The position numbers were made by a program, and so were the translations under genes. This document shows, piece after piece, positions 33,411 to 42,780 of a DNA stretch of 64,000 bases (positions within the stretch are counted from its first letter, which is position 1; the number at the start of each line of letters is the position of its first letter). The DNA is taken from NCBI GenBank assembly GCA_014649355.1, contig BMSW01000006.1, forward strand, positions 248,001 to 312,000, in the 5' to 3' direction. Source of the stretch: Streptomyces althioticus (GTDB lineage: Bacteria; Actinomycetota; Actinomycetes; Streptomycetales; Streptomycetaceae). Under the pieces are notes generated by a model, which had not been told where the DNA came from, did not search any database, and was given only the letters and a program-made list of their open reading frames with translations.

Positions 33411-34616
33411 ATGCTGCGCACCCTCAGACGCCGGGTCACCGCCGTGGCTCTCGGCATCGCCACCGCGCTGGGCGGCGGCTGGCTCGCCGCCGGGGTACCG
33501 TCCCCCGCGCACGCCGCGGTCCCGGCCACCATCCCGCTGACCATCACCAACAACTCGGGTCGCGCCGAGCAGGTCCACATCTACAACCTCGGCACCGAGC
33601 TGTCGTCCGGCCGCCAGGGCTGGGCCGACGCGAGCGGCGCCTTCCACCCCTGGCCCGCCGGCGGCAACCCGCCCACCCCCGCGCCCGACGCCTCCATCCC
33701 GGGCCCGGCGCCCGGCGCGTCGACCACCATCCAGGTCCCCAAGTTCTCCGGCCGCATCTACTTCTCCTACGGCCGCAAGATGGAGTTCCGGCTCACGACC
33801 GGCGGCCTCGTGCAGCCCGCCGTGCAGAACCCCACCGACCCCAACCGCGACATCCTCTTCAACTGGTCCGAGTACACGCTCAACGACTCCGGACTGTGGA
33901 TCAACAGCACCCAGGTCGACATGTTCTCCGCGCCCTACACGGTGGGGGTACGGCGCGGTGACGGCAGCACGCTGAGCGCGGGCAAGCTCAAGCCCGGCGG
34001 CTACAACGGCGTGTTCAACGCCCTCAGGGCGCAGTCGGGCGGCTGGGCGAACCTCATCCAGACCCGCTCCGACGGCACCGTGCTGCGCGCCCTGTCCCCG
34101 CTGTACGGCGTGGAGACCGGCGCCCTCCCGGCGTCCGTCATGGACGACTACGTCAACCGCGTCTGGGACAAGTACACGGGCACCGACCTGACCGTCACGC
34201 CCTTCGCCGACCGCCCCGACGTCCGGTACACCGGCCGGGTCTCCGGCGGAGTCCTGCGCTTCAGGGACGGCGCCGGCAACGAGGTCACCGCCTTCCAGAA
34301 ACCGGACGCCTCGTCCGTCTTCGGCTGCCACCGCCTCCTCGACGCGCCCAACGACCAGGTGCGCGGCCCCATCTCACGCACCCTGTGCGCGGGCTTCAAC
34401 CGCACCACCCTGCTGGCCAACCCGAACCAGCCCGACCGGAGCGCGGCCGGCTTCTACCAGGAGCCGGTCACCAACCACTACGCGCGGATCGTCCACGCGC
34501 ACATGGCCGACGGGAAGGCCTACGCCTTCGCCTTCGACGACGTCGGCGCCCACGAGTCGCTCGTCCACGACGGCGACCCGCGCGGTGCGTCCCTGACGCT
34601 CGACCCGTTCGACTGA
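33411..34616 (+). CDS. Secreted GH64 endo-beta-1,3-glucanase
   Basis: The 401-residue protein has a signal peptide (cleavage near AHA-AV, residue 35) and a GH64 domain (residues about 40-400), with PLTITNNSGRAEQVHIYNLG at its start and ILFNWSEYTLND in the core. GH64 enzymes cut long beta-1,3-glucans such as fungal wall glucan and release laminaripentaose. No binding module is attached. A LacI-type palindrome covers the likely transcription start, so it is probably induced by a glucan-derived sugar. Confidence 0.92.
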   Translation: MLRTLRRRVTAVALGIATALGGGWLAAGVPSPAHAAVPATIPLTITNNSGRAEQVHIYNLGTELSSGRQGWADASGAFHPWPAGGNPPTPAPDASIPGPAPGASTTIQVPKFSGRIYFSYGRKMEFRLTTGGLVQPAVQNPTDPNRDILFNWSEYTLNDSGLWINSTQVDMFSAPYTVGVRRGDGSTLSAGKLKPGGYNGVFNALRAQSGGWANLIQTRSDGTVLRALSPLYGVETGALPASVMDDYVNRVWDKYTGTDLTVTPFADRPDVRYTGRVSGGVLRFRDGAGNEVTAFQKPDASSVFGCHRLLDAPNDQVRGPISRTLCAGFNRTTLLANPNQPDRSAAGFYQEPVTNHYARIVHAHMADGKAYAFAFDDVGAHESLVHDGDPRGASLTLDPFD

Positions 34617-34628
34617 CCGCCCCCGCAC

Positions 34629-34660
34629 GCCGCCCCCGCCGGTCCGCCGGCCGGGGCGGC
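34629..34660 (+). terminator. Terminator after GH64 gene
   Basis: A 14-bp stem with one mismatch (34629-34642 with 34647-34660) and 4-base loop lies 12 bases beyond the stop. Confidence 0.75.
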
Positions 34661-34729
34661 ACCTGCCTGACGGACCGTCGGCGCCCGCCCGTTGTGCCCC
34701 GCGATCACCACGCGCCCCCGCGGGCACCA

Positions 34730-34735
34730 TAAGGT
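34730..34735 (+). promoter_or_regulatory. Likely -10 box for leaderless transcript
   Basis: TAAGGT is 6 bases before the ATG at 34742, and no ribosome site is present. The transcript probably starts at the initiation codon. Confidence 0.5.
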
Positions 34736-34741
34736 TCCACC

Positions 34742-35938
34742 ATGTCTGCCTCGTTGAACGCCGGTAAAACGCGCGCCGCGCTGCGCACCTCGGCACGCAT
34801 CTCGGGCGAGCTGCTGCTGGTCCTGGTGGCGACCGGAGTGGCCCTCTGGCTGCTGGGCCGCATGTGGTCGGTGGTCTGGCCCCTGGTGGTCGGCCTGCTG
34901 CTCACCACGCTCACCTGGCCCCCGACCCGCTGGCTGCTCCGGCGCGGACTGCGCCCCGCGGTCGCCGCCTCCCTGGTGACCGTGCTGTTCCTGCTCATCG
35001 GCGCGGGCACCGTGGCGCTCATCGCCGTGCCCGTCGCGTCGGAGGCCGGCGAACTCGGCGACGGTGTCGTCGCGGGCGTGCAGAAGCTGCGCGACTGGGC
35101 GGAGGGCCCGCCGCTGAACATCGACGACGCCCAGATCTCCACCGCCCTCGACGCGACGATCGCCCGCCTCCAGGACAGCGCCGGGTCCATCGCCACCACC
35201 GCCGTCACCGGGGTGAGCACCGTCGTCAGCGGTGTCGTCACGGCCGTGCTGGCGCTCTTCCTGATGTTCTTCTTCCTCAAGGACGGGCCGCGTTTCCTTC
35301 CCTGGCTGCGCCGCCAGCTGCCCGGCCGGCTCGCCACCGACGTGCCGGCCGTCGCCGCCCGCTGCTGGAACACCCTCGGCGCGTTCGTCCGGTCGCAGGC
35401 GCTCGTCGGACTCATCGACGGCGTGCTCATCGGCATCGGCCTGTGGATCCTCGACGTGCCGCTGGTCCTGCCGCTCGCGGTCCTCACCTTCGTGTCCGCG
35501 TTCGTGCCCATCATCGGCGCCCTGTTCGCCGGCCTCGTCGCCGTGCTGATCGCGCTGGTGTCCAACGGCCTGGTCAACGCGCTGCTCGTGCTCGCCGTGA
35601 TCGTCATCGTGCAGCAGCTCGAGGGCAACGTGTTCCAGCCGATCATCCAGAGCCGCGGTCTCGGGCTGCACGCCGCCGTGGTCCTGCTCGCGGTGACGCT
35701 GGGCGGCAGCCTCGCCGGCATCGTCGGCAGCCTGCTCGCCGTGCCGGTCGCCGCCCTGCTCGCGGTCGTCTGGAACTACCTGCGCGAACAGCTCACCGAC
35801 CCGCCGACACCGCCGGCGCCGGAACCGTCGGCGCCCCACCCCCCGGAACCGTCGACGCCGGATCCGTCGGGGCCGCGGCCCAGTGCTCCGCAGCCCAGCG
35901 CACCGCAGTCCCCGGCGCCCGACGCCCCCGCCGCCTGA
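34742..35938 (+). CDS. AI-2E (PerM/YdiK) family membrane protein
   Basis: The 398-residue protein has about eight membrane helices: a helix pair near the N-terminus, a periplasmic/cytoplasmic soluble stretch (residues about 100-150), then the rest, with LALFLMFFFLKDGPRFLP and the EGNVFQPIIQSRGLGLHA family signature. The last 40 residues are a Pro/Ser/Ala-rich tail. The family is named after a proposed autoinducer-2 exporter, but some members are Na+/H+ antiporters or of unknown role. A TAAGGT box suggests leaderless translation. Confidence 0.87.
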   Translation: MSASLNAGKTRAALRTSARISGELLLVLVATGVALWLLGRMWSVVWPLVVGLLLTTLTWPPTRWLLRRGLRPAVAASLVTVLFLLIGAGTVALIAVPVASEAGELGDGVVAGVQKLRDWAEGPPLNIDDAQISTALDATIARLQDSAGSIATTAVTGVSTVVSGVVTAVLALFLMFFFLKDGPRFLPWLRRQLPGRLATDVPAVAARCWNTLGAFVRSQALVGLIDGVLIGIGLWILDVPLVLPLAVLTFVSAFVPIIGALFAGLVAVLIALVSNGLVNALLVLAVIVIVQQLEGNVFQPIIQSRGLGLHAAVVLLAVTLGGSLAGIVGSLLAVPVAALLAVVWNYLREQLTDPPTPPAPEPSAPHPPEPSTPDPSGPRPSAPQPSAPQSPAPDAPAA

Positions 35939-35966
35939 CCGCCCCCGACCCCTTCAGGAAGCTCCC

Positions 35967-37187
35967 GTGACGTACGACCTCACCGCCCTGCGCGCCGACA
36001 TCCCCGCGCTGGCCGCGGGCACCGCCCACTTCGACGGCCCCGGTGGCACCCAGACGCCGCGCCCCGTCATCGAGGCGATCGCCGACGCCCTGGCGCGGCC
36101 GCTGTCCAACCGGGGCAGCCTGCTCCCGGGCGAGCGCCACGCCGACACCCTCGTCGTCGAGGCGCGCCGCGCCTTGGCCGACCTGCTCGGCGCCGACCCC
36201 GCCGGCGTCGTCTTCGGCCGCAGCGCCACCCAGCTCACCTACGACGCCGCCCGCACCCTCGCCGCCGGCTGGACGGAGGGCGACGAGGTGGTGGTCACCC
36301 GGCTCGACCACGACGCCAACATCCGCCCGTGGGTGCAGGCCGCCGAACGGGTCGGTGTCACCGTCCGCCGCGCGGACTTCGACCCGGCCACGGGGGAGCT
36401 GACCGCCGACCACATCCGCGCACAGCTCTCGCCGCGCACCCGTCTGGTCGCGGTCACCGCCGCCTCCAACCTGATCGGCACCATGCCCCCGGTCGCCGAG
36501 ATCGCACGGCTGGTCCACGAGGCGGGCGCCCTGCTGTACGTAGACGGCGTGCACTACACGGCGCACGCGCCGGTCGACGTGCGGGCGCTGGGCGCGGACT
36601 TCTTCGTCTGCTCGCCGTACAAGTTCCTCGGCCCGCACCACGGCGTGCTGGCCGCCGCCCCGGCGCTGCTCGAGACCCTGCGCCCGGACAAGTTGCTGCC
36701 GTCCTCGGACGCGGTGCCCGAGCGGTTCGAGCTGGGCACCCTGCCCTACGAGTTCCTCGCCGGCACCCGCGCCGCCGTCGACGTCCTCGCCTCGCTCGGC
36801 GGGCCGGGCGACGGCGACCGCCGCACCCGGCTCGGCGCGGCGTACGAGGCGATCGGGGCGCACGAGGCGCGACTGCGGGCCCGTCTGGAGGAGGGCCTGG
36901 CGGCCCTCGACGGGGTGACCGTCCACTCGCGGGCGGCCCGCCGCACCCCGACCCTGCTGGTCACCCTCGACGGCCGCCGCACCGAGGACGCCTACCGCTT
37001 CCTCGCCGGACGGAACGTCCACGCCCCCTCCGGGCACTTCTACGCCCTGGAGGCCTCCCGTCACCTCGGCCTCGGCGACACCGGCGGCCTGCGCGTCGGC
37101 CTCGCCTGCTACTCCTCCGACGACGACGTCGACCGTCTGCTGGACGGTCTGGCGGACTTCCTGAAGGAGACCCCGGCCGCGCGCTGA
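35967..37187 (+). CDS. Cysteine desulfurase-like PLP enzyme (class V)
   Basis: The 406-residue protein is a fold-type I class V aminotransferase of the cysteine-desulfurase-like group (TIGR01976). The PLP lysine is in SPYKFLGPHHG, preceded by YVDGVHYTAH with the PLP-binding Asp. GTG 35967 is preceded by CAGGAA; longer frames overlap the previous gene. It may act on cysteine or related amino acids, but no Fe-S assembly partner is adjacent. It sits 28 bp after the AI-2E gene and may be cotranscribed. Confidence 0.85.
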   Translation: MTYDLTALRADIPALAAGTAHFDGPGGTQTPRPVIEAIADALARPLSNRGSLLPGERHADTLVVEARRALADLLGADPAGVVFGRSATQLTYDAARTLAAGWTEGDEVVVTRLDHDANIRPWVQAAERVGVTVRRADFDPATGELTADHIRAQLSPRTRLVAVTAASNLIGTMPPVAEIARLVHEAGALLYVDGVHYTAHAPVDVRALGADFFVCSPYKFLGPHHGVLAAAPALLETLRPDKLLPSSDAVPERFELGTLPYEFLAGTRAAVDVLASLGGPGDGDRRTRLGAAYEAIGAHEARLRARLEEGLAALDGVTVHSRAARRTPTLLVTLDGRRTEDAYRFLAGRNVHAPSGHFYALEASRHLGLGDTGGLRVGLACYSSDDDVDRLLDGLADFLKETPAAR

Positions 37188-37194
37188 CGCCCGA

Positions 37195-37231
37195 GCCCGC
37201 CGGTGCCGCCCGTGCGGCGGCGCCGGCGGGC
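37195..37231 (+). terminator. Hairpin terminator after PLP enzyme gene
   Basis: A 15-bp stem with one G-U type pair (37195-37209 with 37217-37231) and 7-base loop starts 8 bases beyond the stop. Confidence 0.75.
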
Positions 37232-37252
37232 CGTTCGTGTCATCGTGGCCGC

Positions 37253-37825
37253 ATGACCGTCGAAGTCCGCCCGGCCTCGCAGTTCGAGGACGTCCGTGCC
37301 CTGCTCGGTCCCAAGTCGCCGCAGGCGAACGTCTGCTGGTGCCTGAGCTACCGCATCCCCTCCAAGCTCAACCGTGAGCTGCGCGGCCCCGCCCGCGGCG
37401 AGTACGTCGCCGAGCTGCTGCGTTCCGGCACCCCCCTCGGCGTGCTCGCGTACGAGGACGGCGAGCCCGTCGGCTGGGCCGCCCTCGCCCCGCGCGCGGA
37501 CACCTCCTTCGCCCGCAACCGCAAGATCCCGCACGTCGACGACCTGCCGGTGTGGTCCCTGTGGTGCATCCGGGTGCGCCCCGGGCACCGCGGCAAGGGC
37601 CTCTCGCACGCGCTGATCGCCGGAGCCGTCGCGTACGCACGCGCGCAGGGCGCCCCCGCCGTCGAGGCCTACCCCCTCGACAACGGCGACGCCCGCGTCG
37701 ACCTGACCATGGCCTACCCCGGGCTCCGCGCGAACTTCGAGCGGGCCGGGTTCACCCACGCCGCCGACACCGCCTCGGTGCTGTCCGGCCATCCCCGCGT
37801 GCTGATGCGGCTGGACCTGCGCTGA
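37253..37825 (+). CDS. GNAT-family N-acetyltransferase
   Basis: The 190-residue protein has the GNAT acyl-CoA loop RVRPGHRGKGLSHAL and an N-terminal part rich in aromatic and Cys residues (NVCWCLSYR) that is seen in a subgroup of small-molecule acetyltransferases. The substrate is unknown. CATCGT lies 6 bases before the ATG, compatible with a leaderless start. It is convergent with the acyl-CoA ligase gene. Confidence 0.87.
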   Translation: MTVEVRPASQFEDVRALLGPKSPQANVCWCLSYRIPSKLNRELRGPARGEYVAELLRSGTPLGVLAYEDGEPVGWAALAPRADTSFARNRKIPHVDDLPVWSLWCIRVRPGHRGKGLSHALIAGAVAYARAQGAPAVEAYPLDNGDARVDLTMAYPGLRANFERAGFTHAADTASVLSGHPRVLMRLDLR

Positions 37826-37891
37826 GGACACACGACGCACGGCACGCGCGGCCCGGCCGACGGCTCACGCGCACGGCACGGGCCGCCCCGC

Positions 37892-39808
37892 TCACGCGTA
37901 CAGCGCGGCGATCTCCTTCGCGTACGCCTCCTGCGCCGCCTGCCGCTTGACCTTCAGCGACGGGGTGAGCAGACCGTTGTCCTCGGTGAACTCGCCTTCG
38001 ACGACGACGAACTTGCGGATGGACTCCGCACGGGAGACGGCCTCGTTGGCGTAGTCCACCGCCTTCTGCACGTCGGCCCGTATGCGCGGGTCGCGGACCA
38101 CCTCGGACATCGGGGTGTCCGCGGGCATCCCGCGCACGGACAGCCAGTGGGCCACCGTCTCCGGGTCGAGGGTGACCACCGCGGCCACGAAGGGCCGGTT
38201 GTCGCCGACGACCAGGCACTGCCCGACCGGCGGGCGGCTGCGCAGCCGGTCCTCCAGCACGGCGGGGGAGACGTTCTTGCCGCCGGAGGTGACGATGATG
38301 TCCTTCTTGCGGCCGGTGATGGTGAGGTAGCCGTCCTCGTCGAGGGAGCCGAGGTCCCCGGTGGCGAACCAGCCGTCGCGCAGCACCTCCTCGGTGGCCG
38401 CCGGGTTGTTCCGGTACGCGCCGAAGACGATGCCGCCCTTGATCAGCACCTCTCCGTCGTCGGCGATGCGCACCGCGGTGCCCGGGACCGGCCGGCCGAC
38501 CGTGCCGGGGCGCGGGGACAGCGGCGGGACGACGGTCGCGGCGGCGGTGGTCTCGGTGAGCCCGTAGCCCTCGTAGATCATGATGCCGGACGCGTAGAAG
38601 AACAGGTTGAGGTCCTTCTCCAGCGGGGAGCCGCCGCTGATGGCGTACCGCAGGCGCCCGCCGAGCTCCTTGCGGACCCTGCGGTAGACCAGCAGGTCGT
38701 ACAGCGCCCATGCGGCGTACAGGCCGGGCCCGGGGCCCTTGCCGCGGCCGAGGAAGCGGTCGAGGTGCGCCCGCGCGAAGCGGACGGCGATGCGGTGGGC
38801 GCGCTCGAAGGACGCGCCCCGCCCGATCTTCTCGGCGGTGGCCCGGCCGGTGTCGTGGATCTTCTCGAAGAGGTAGGGCACGCCCACCACGAACGTAGGT
38901 CGGAACGACTTGAGCGCGGGCCGCAGTTCGTCCGGCTTGATGCTCGGGCAGTGCCCCGTCTCGATGCGGGCCATGAGACAGGAGATCTGCAGGGTGCGGC
39001 CCAGGATGTGGGCGAGCGGCAGGAACAGCAGCGTCGAGGCGACCTGGGAGGTGACGGCCTTGAAGACGGGGTGCAGCAGCTCGACCGTGTTCGCGGACTC
39101 GGCGTACAGGTTGCCGTGGGTGAGCACGCAGCCCTTGGGGCGTCCCGTGGTGCCGGAGGTGTAGCAGACGGTCGCCACCGTGTCGGCGGTGAGGGCGGTG
39201 CGCCGCTTGGTGACCTGCTCGTCCGGGACGTCCCGGCCCCGGGCGACGAGGTCGTCCACGGCGCCCGCGTCCAGCTCCCACACCTCGGGCGCCGGGTCGA
39301 GGGCGGCGGTGCCGGTGCGCACGGTGGCGGAGTTGTCCGGGGTCTCCGTGACGACGTACCGGACGCCGGCGTCCCGGACGATCCACTCCACCTGGTCCGC
39401 CGAGGAGGTGGGGTACACCGGCACGGTCTGCCCGCCGGCCGCCCAGATCGCGAAGTCCAGGAGCGTCCACTCGTACCGGGTGCGGGACATCACGGCGACC
39501 CGGTCGCCCGGTTCGAGACCGGCCGCGACCAGGCCCTTGGCCACGGCGGTGACCTCCCCGGCGAAGGCCGCCGCCGTGACCGGGCGCCACGCGCCCCCTT
39601 CCTCGCGGCGCAGCACGACCGCGTCGGGCGCCTCGTCCGCGTTGGTGAACGGGACGTCGGCGGTCGTGCCCGTGACGGGGTGCGCGGCCAGGACCTCCGT
39701 ACGGACCTCGCGGACGGTCCCGTGTTCGTCCTTGACGGTCTCCACCGAAGTACGGCCCGCCAGATCGGCCCGTCGTTTCGCCCGTTTCAGATCCTTGCGT
39801 ACGCCCAT
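37892..39808 (-). CDS. Long-chain fatty acid-CoA ligase
   Basis: The 638-residue enzyme belongs to the AMP-forming synthetases: the P-loop-like YTSGTTGRPKGC, the YEGYGLTETTAA motif, FATGDLG and the C-terminal GRKKDIIVTSGGKNVSP are all present. It activates fatty acids with ATP and CoA. It has no signal peptide or membrane helix. The upstream region contains a multi-half-site inverted repeat of TetR type (39855-39890), suggesting fatty-acid-responsive repression (inference). The start ATG is followed by a basic stretch MGVRKDLKRAKRR. Confidence 0.93.
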   Translation of the reverse strand: MGVRKDLKRAKRRADLAGRTSVETVKDEHGTVREVRTEVLAAHPVTGTTADVPFTNADEAPDAVVLRREEGGAWRPVTAAAFAGEVTAVAKGLVAAGLEPGDRVAVMSRTRYEWTLLDFAIWAAGGQTVPVYPTSSADQVEWIVRDAGVRYVVTETPDNSATVRTGTAALDPAPEVWELDAGAVDDLVARGRDVPDEQVTKRRTALTADTVATVCYTSGTTGRPKGCVLTHGNLYAESANTVELLHPVFKAVTSQVASTLLFLPLAHILGRTLQISCLMARIETGHCPSIKPDELRPALKSFRPTFVVGVPYLFEKIHDTGRATAEKIGRGASFERAHRIAVRFARAHLDRFLGRGKGPGPGLYAAWALYDLLVYRRVRKELGGRLRYAISGGSPLEKDLNLFFYASGIMIYEGYGLTETTAAATVVPPLSPRPGTVGRPVPGTAVRIADDGEVLIKGGIVFGAYRNNPAATEEVLRDGWFATGDLGSLDEDGYLTITGRKKDIIVTSGGKNVSPAVLEDRLRSRPPVGQCLVVGDNRPFVAAVVTLDPETVAHWLSVRGMPADTPMSEVVRDPRIRADVQKAVDYANEAVSRAESIRKFVVVEGEFTEDNGLLTPSLKVKRQAAQEAYAKEIAALYA

Positions 39809-39854
39809 GACGGCTCCCGGTCGCGGCTGACTGGTCCTGCTGGTGCTGTCCGTG

Positions 39855-39890
39855 CCTACTTACTCGAGAGTCAACTTACCTGTAAGTAGG
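39855..39890. promoter_or_regulatory. TetR-type operator cluster before acyl-CoA ligase gene
   Basis: CCTACTTAC (39855-39863) and GTAAGTAGG (39882-39890) form a perfect 9-bp inverted repeat. A third half-site makes the tight palindrome ACTTAC-CT-GTAAGT at 39874-39887. It lies 47-82 bp before the ligase start. Confidence 0.65.
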
Positions 39891-39913
39891 AACGAGTCAA
39901 CGGTCCGGGGCGA

Positions 39914-41464
39914 TCATTCCAGCCGGTCCGCCGTACGGATCGCCTCCGCCAGCTCCCGCACGTCCGCGTCCTCGGTCCGCGCGGCCAGCGACCCGGCGCG
40001 CTCGGACAGCTCGCCGAGACCCGGGGCGCCGGGCAGCGCGCTGTCCCGGTGGCCGGGGGAGCGCAGCGCGTCGGCGAAGTAGGCCGCGGTCGCGGTCACC
40101 GTCAGCCGGGGCCGTGCCCGCCACACCGACTCCTCGAGCCCGTCGGCCTCCAGGTCGCCGGTCTCCTCGTGCGGGGTACGGCTGTCGGGGGCGAGCCAGC
40201 GCACGGTCGCCGTGGCGAGGTGCCCCTCGGCGCCGGGACGGGTGCGCACCGCGTACAGGGCGGTCACGGTGTGGCCGGGGCCGACCTCGCCGCCGTCGAC
40301 CCGGTCGTCGCGGAAGTCGTCGTCGGCCACCCTGCGGTTGTCGTAGCCGACCAGGCGGAACTCGGCGACCGTCTCCGGGTCGAAGGCCACCTGCGCCTTG
40401 GCGTCCCGGGCGGTCAGCTCGATGTTGCGGGGCAGCTCCTCGCAGAACACCTCGCGGGCGTCCTTCTCGTCGGACACGTACACGGTGTGGCCGTCGCCCC
40501 GGTCGGCGAGCTGCTCCATGAGGGCGTCGCCGTAGTCGCTGCCGACGCCGACGCCGAACAGGGTGATGCCGTGCTCGCGCCGTGATTCCGCGATGCGCTC
40601 CAGGATCGCGTCGGCCTCCGTCTCCCCGGTGTTGGCGAGCGCGTCGGACACCAGGACGACCCGGTTGGTGGCGTCCTCGCGGAGCCCCTCCACGGCGGTC
40701 TCGTAGCCGGTCTCGACGCCCGCGCCGAGGTTGGTGGAGTCGGTCGGCTCCAGGGAGTCGATCGCGTCGTGGATCTCGTCCCGGTCGCCGCCGAGGCGGG
40801 TCATCGGCAGGACGGTCTCCGCCTCGCCGCTGAAGGTGACGAGGGCGACCGAGTCGTCGTCGCGCAGCTCGTCGGTCATCGTGCCCAGCGCCTCCCGGGC
40901 CAGGTCGAGGCGGCCCGGTTCGCCCATCGAGCCGGAGATGTCGATGACGAACGTGAGGGCGGCGGGCGGCCGTTCGTCGTCCGCCCCGGCGGTCCGGGTG
41001 GCGAGCCCGACCCGCACCAGCGACCAGTCCTCCTCGTCGGTGCGGGCGCCGTCCACGGTGACCGTGAAGCCGTCGCCGTCGGGACGCGGGTAGTCCTGCC
41101 GGAAGCTGTTGACGAACTCCTCCGGGCGCACGGTCGACGGGTCGGGCAGCCGCCCCTCGTCGAGGGTGCGCCGCGCGTAGCCGTAGGACGCGGTGTCGAC
41201 GTCCAGCGCGAACGTCGACAGGTAGTCGGGCTCCGGGGCCACCTCCCGCGACTCCTGCTCGCCCTCACGCTCGCCGCCCTCGTACCGGTTCGAGCCTTCC
41301 GGGGCGTGCGGCGGCGGCATGTCGACGGTGCCGCCCCCGCCGGAGGAGTCGCTCGCCCGCGCCCCTCCGTCGCCGTCCCCGCTGCATCCGGTGAGCAGCA
41401 GCCCGCAGGCCGCGGTGAGTGCCAGCAGCACCCCGGCCGGCCGTCGTGTCCCGTGCCGCTTCAT
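39914..41464 (-). CDS. VWA-domain lipoprotein (YfbK-like)
   Basis: The 516-residue protein has a lipoprotein signal with lipobox LLTGC, a Gly/Ser-rich linker, a YfbK-type N-terminal domain (YLSTFALDVDTASYGYARRTL), a VWA domain (about residues 165-350) with metal site DISGSMG, and a C-terminal DUF3520-like domain. It is anchored on the outer membrane face and probably binds a protein partner through the metal site. No function is known. A purine-rich ribosome site lies just before the ATG at 41464. Confidence 0.9.
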   Translation of the reverse strand: MKRHGTRRPAGVLLALTAACGLLLTGCSGDGDGGARASDSSGGGGTVDMPPPHAPEGSNRYEGGEREGEQESREVAPEPDYLSTFALDVDTASYGYARRTLDEGRLPDPSTVRPEEFVNSFRQDYPRPDGDGFTVTVDGARTDEEDWSLVRVGLATRTAGADDERPPAALTFVIDISGSMGEPGRLDLAREALGTMTDELRDDDSVALVTFSGEAETVLPMTRLGGDRDEIHDAIDSLEPTDSTNLGAGVETGYETAVEGLREDATNRVVLVSDALANTGETEADAILERIAESRREHGITLFGVGVGSDYGDALMEQLADRGDGHTVYVSDEKDAREVFCEELPRNIELTARDAKAQVAFDPETVAEFRLVGYDNRRVADDDFRDDRVDGGEVGPGHTVTALYAVRTRPGAEGHLATATVRWLAPDSRTPHEETGDLEADGLEESVWRARPRLTVTATAAYFADALRSPGHRDSALPGAPGLGELSERAGSLAARTEDADVRELAEAIRTADRLE

Positions 41465-41636
41465 CCTGTGTACCCCCTGTGTCGGTCGACGCCGCTTCCG
41501 TGACTGTGACGGCGTGGCAGGCGGAAACGTGCGGCACGGGGTGTTGCAGGTGCGTCTCGATGCGGGAACAGCGGTGTCCCGCCGAGACCGGCGGGTGATC
41601 CTCCGTTGACCTGAGCGAGGCCCGCCCGACCGGAAA

Positions 41637-41678
41637 GGCCGGTGCGGCCCGGGGTGACGCCCCCGGACCGCACCGGCC
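41637..41678 (-). terminator. Terminator after AA10 gene
   Basis: An 11-bp outer stem (41637-41647 with 41668-41678) and 6-bp inner stem (41649-41654 with 41661-41666) form a hairpin 17 bases after the AA10 stop, on the way to the VWA gene. Confidence 0.8.
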
Positions 41679-41694
41679 CCGACCTGCGGTCGTC

Positions 41695-42780
41695 CTACGG
41701 ATTCACGCAACCGATCGTGCCCACCGGGAAGTTGTTGCCGGTGGACGTGGCCGTGAAGCCGAACGACACGCTGCCGTCCGGGGCGATGGTTCTGTTGTGG
41801 GAGGCGTTCCGCACCGTCACCGTGCCGTCCGAGCCGGTACTGAGGGTGCCGTTCCAGGCGCTGCCGATCGTGGTGCCCTGCCCGGGCTTCCACTGCACGG
41901 CCCAGCCGTTCAGCGGCGACGTCCCGTGGTTCATCACCTCGACGGAGCCCTGGAAACCGCCGTTCCAGGAGTTGGTCACGCTGTAGACGGCCATGCACTC
42001 ACCGGTGTGCGGCGGGTCGCTCGGGTCGGGGGTGGGGTCGGTGCCGGGGTCCGGGTTGCTGCCCGAGCCGCGGATGCCGGTGACCTCGCCGTTGCCGCCG
42101 TCGAAGACCACGTCGGAGCAGGAGAAGAAGTTCTCCTGGCTGTCCGAGCGCACCCACTGCATGAAGATCAGCGCGTCACCGGAACGGCCCGAGGGCAGGT
42201 TCAGGTTCCAGTAGTAGTGGCCCCCGTTGGCGCCGGGAGAGCCCTGCTGGGGCGGGTCGGTGACGGTCTGGATCAGCTCCAGGTCGTTCCACTTCAGCTG
42301 CGAGGTGGGCGACCAGCCGGGCTTGGTGAGGTACACCCGGAAGTCACCCGGGTGCGCGGCCCAGTTGCTGTACTGCACCTTGATCGTCGAGCCCGACGTC
42401 AGATGCGTGCGCGGCCAGTCGGAGCGGGCCGCGTTGTACGCGGAGAAGTCGTAGGGCGAGCGGTCGCCCGCGCTGCACAGCGTGCCGTCCGGGACGTAGC
42501 CCGCACCGCGTCCGCCGGCCTGCGAGTCGAGGACGGCGAACCAGTTGTAGAGGGCCGTGGCGCCGCTCTGGTTGAGCGCGGCCGCACAGGCGGGGTTGGT
42601 CGGGTCGAGCGCGCCGGTGCCGGTGATGGCGTCCAGCTGGCACAGGTAGGTGCGCGAGCCGGGCATCATCGCCACGCCGTGCGCCTGTGCGTCCTTCTGC
42701 CAGAGGAAACTGAGACCGAGCCCTCCGAGGAGGGTCGCCAGTACCGCTGCCAGAGAGACCAGTCTGCTTCTCAGAGCCAT
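41695..42780 (-). CDS. celS2: Cellulose-active AA10 lytic polysaccharide monooxygenase with CBM2
   Basis: The 361-residue secreted protein has a signal peptide ending AQA, which exposes His34 as the mature N-terminal copper ligand (HGVAMMPGSRTY). The second copper His is in NWAAHPGDFRVY, and the axial Phe is in ENFFSCSDV. A Pro/Asp linker leads to a C-terminal CBM2 (about residues 260-361). It oxidatively cleaves cellulose chains and assists endoglucanases. Size, domains and position beside GH12 match CelS2 of S. coelicolor. CAGGAGA precedes the start. Confidence 0.93.
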   Translation of the reverse strand: MALRSRLVSLAAVLATLLGGLGLSFLWQKDAQAHGVAMMPGSRTYLCQLDAITGTGALDPTNPACAAALNQSGATALYNWFAVLDSQAGGRGAGYVPDGTLCSAGDRSPYDFSAYNAARSDWPRTHLTSGSTIKVQYSNWAAHPGDFRVYLTKPGWSPTSQLKWNDLELIQTVTDPPQQGSPGANGGHYYWNLNLPSGRSGDALIFMQWVRSDSQENFFSCSDVVFDGGNGEVTGIRGSGSNPDPGTDPTPDPSDPPHTGECMAVYSVTNSWNGGFQGSVEVMNHGTSPLNGWAVQWKPGQGTTIGSAWNGTLSTGSDGTVTVRNASHNRTIAPDGSVSFGFTATSTGNNFPVGTIGCVNP

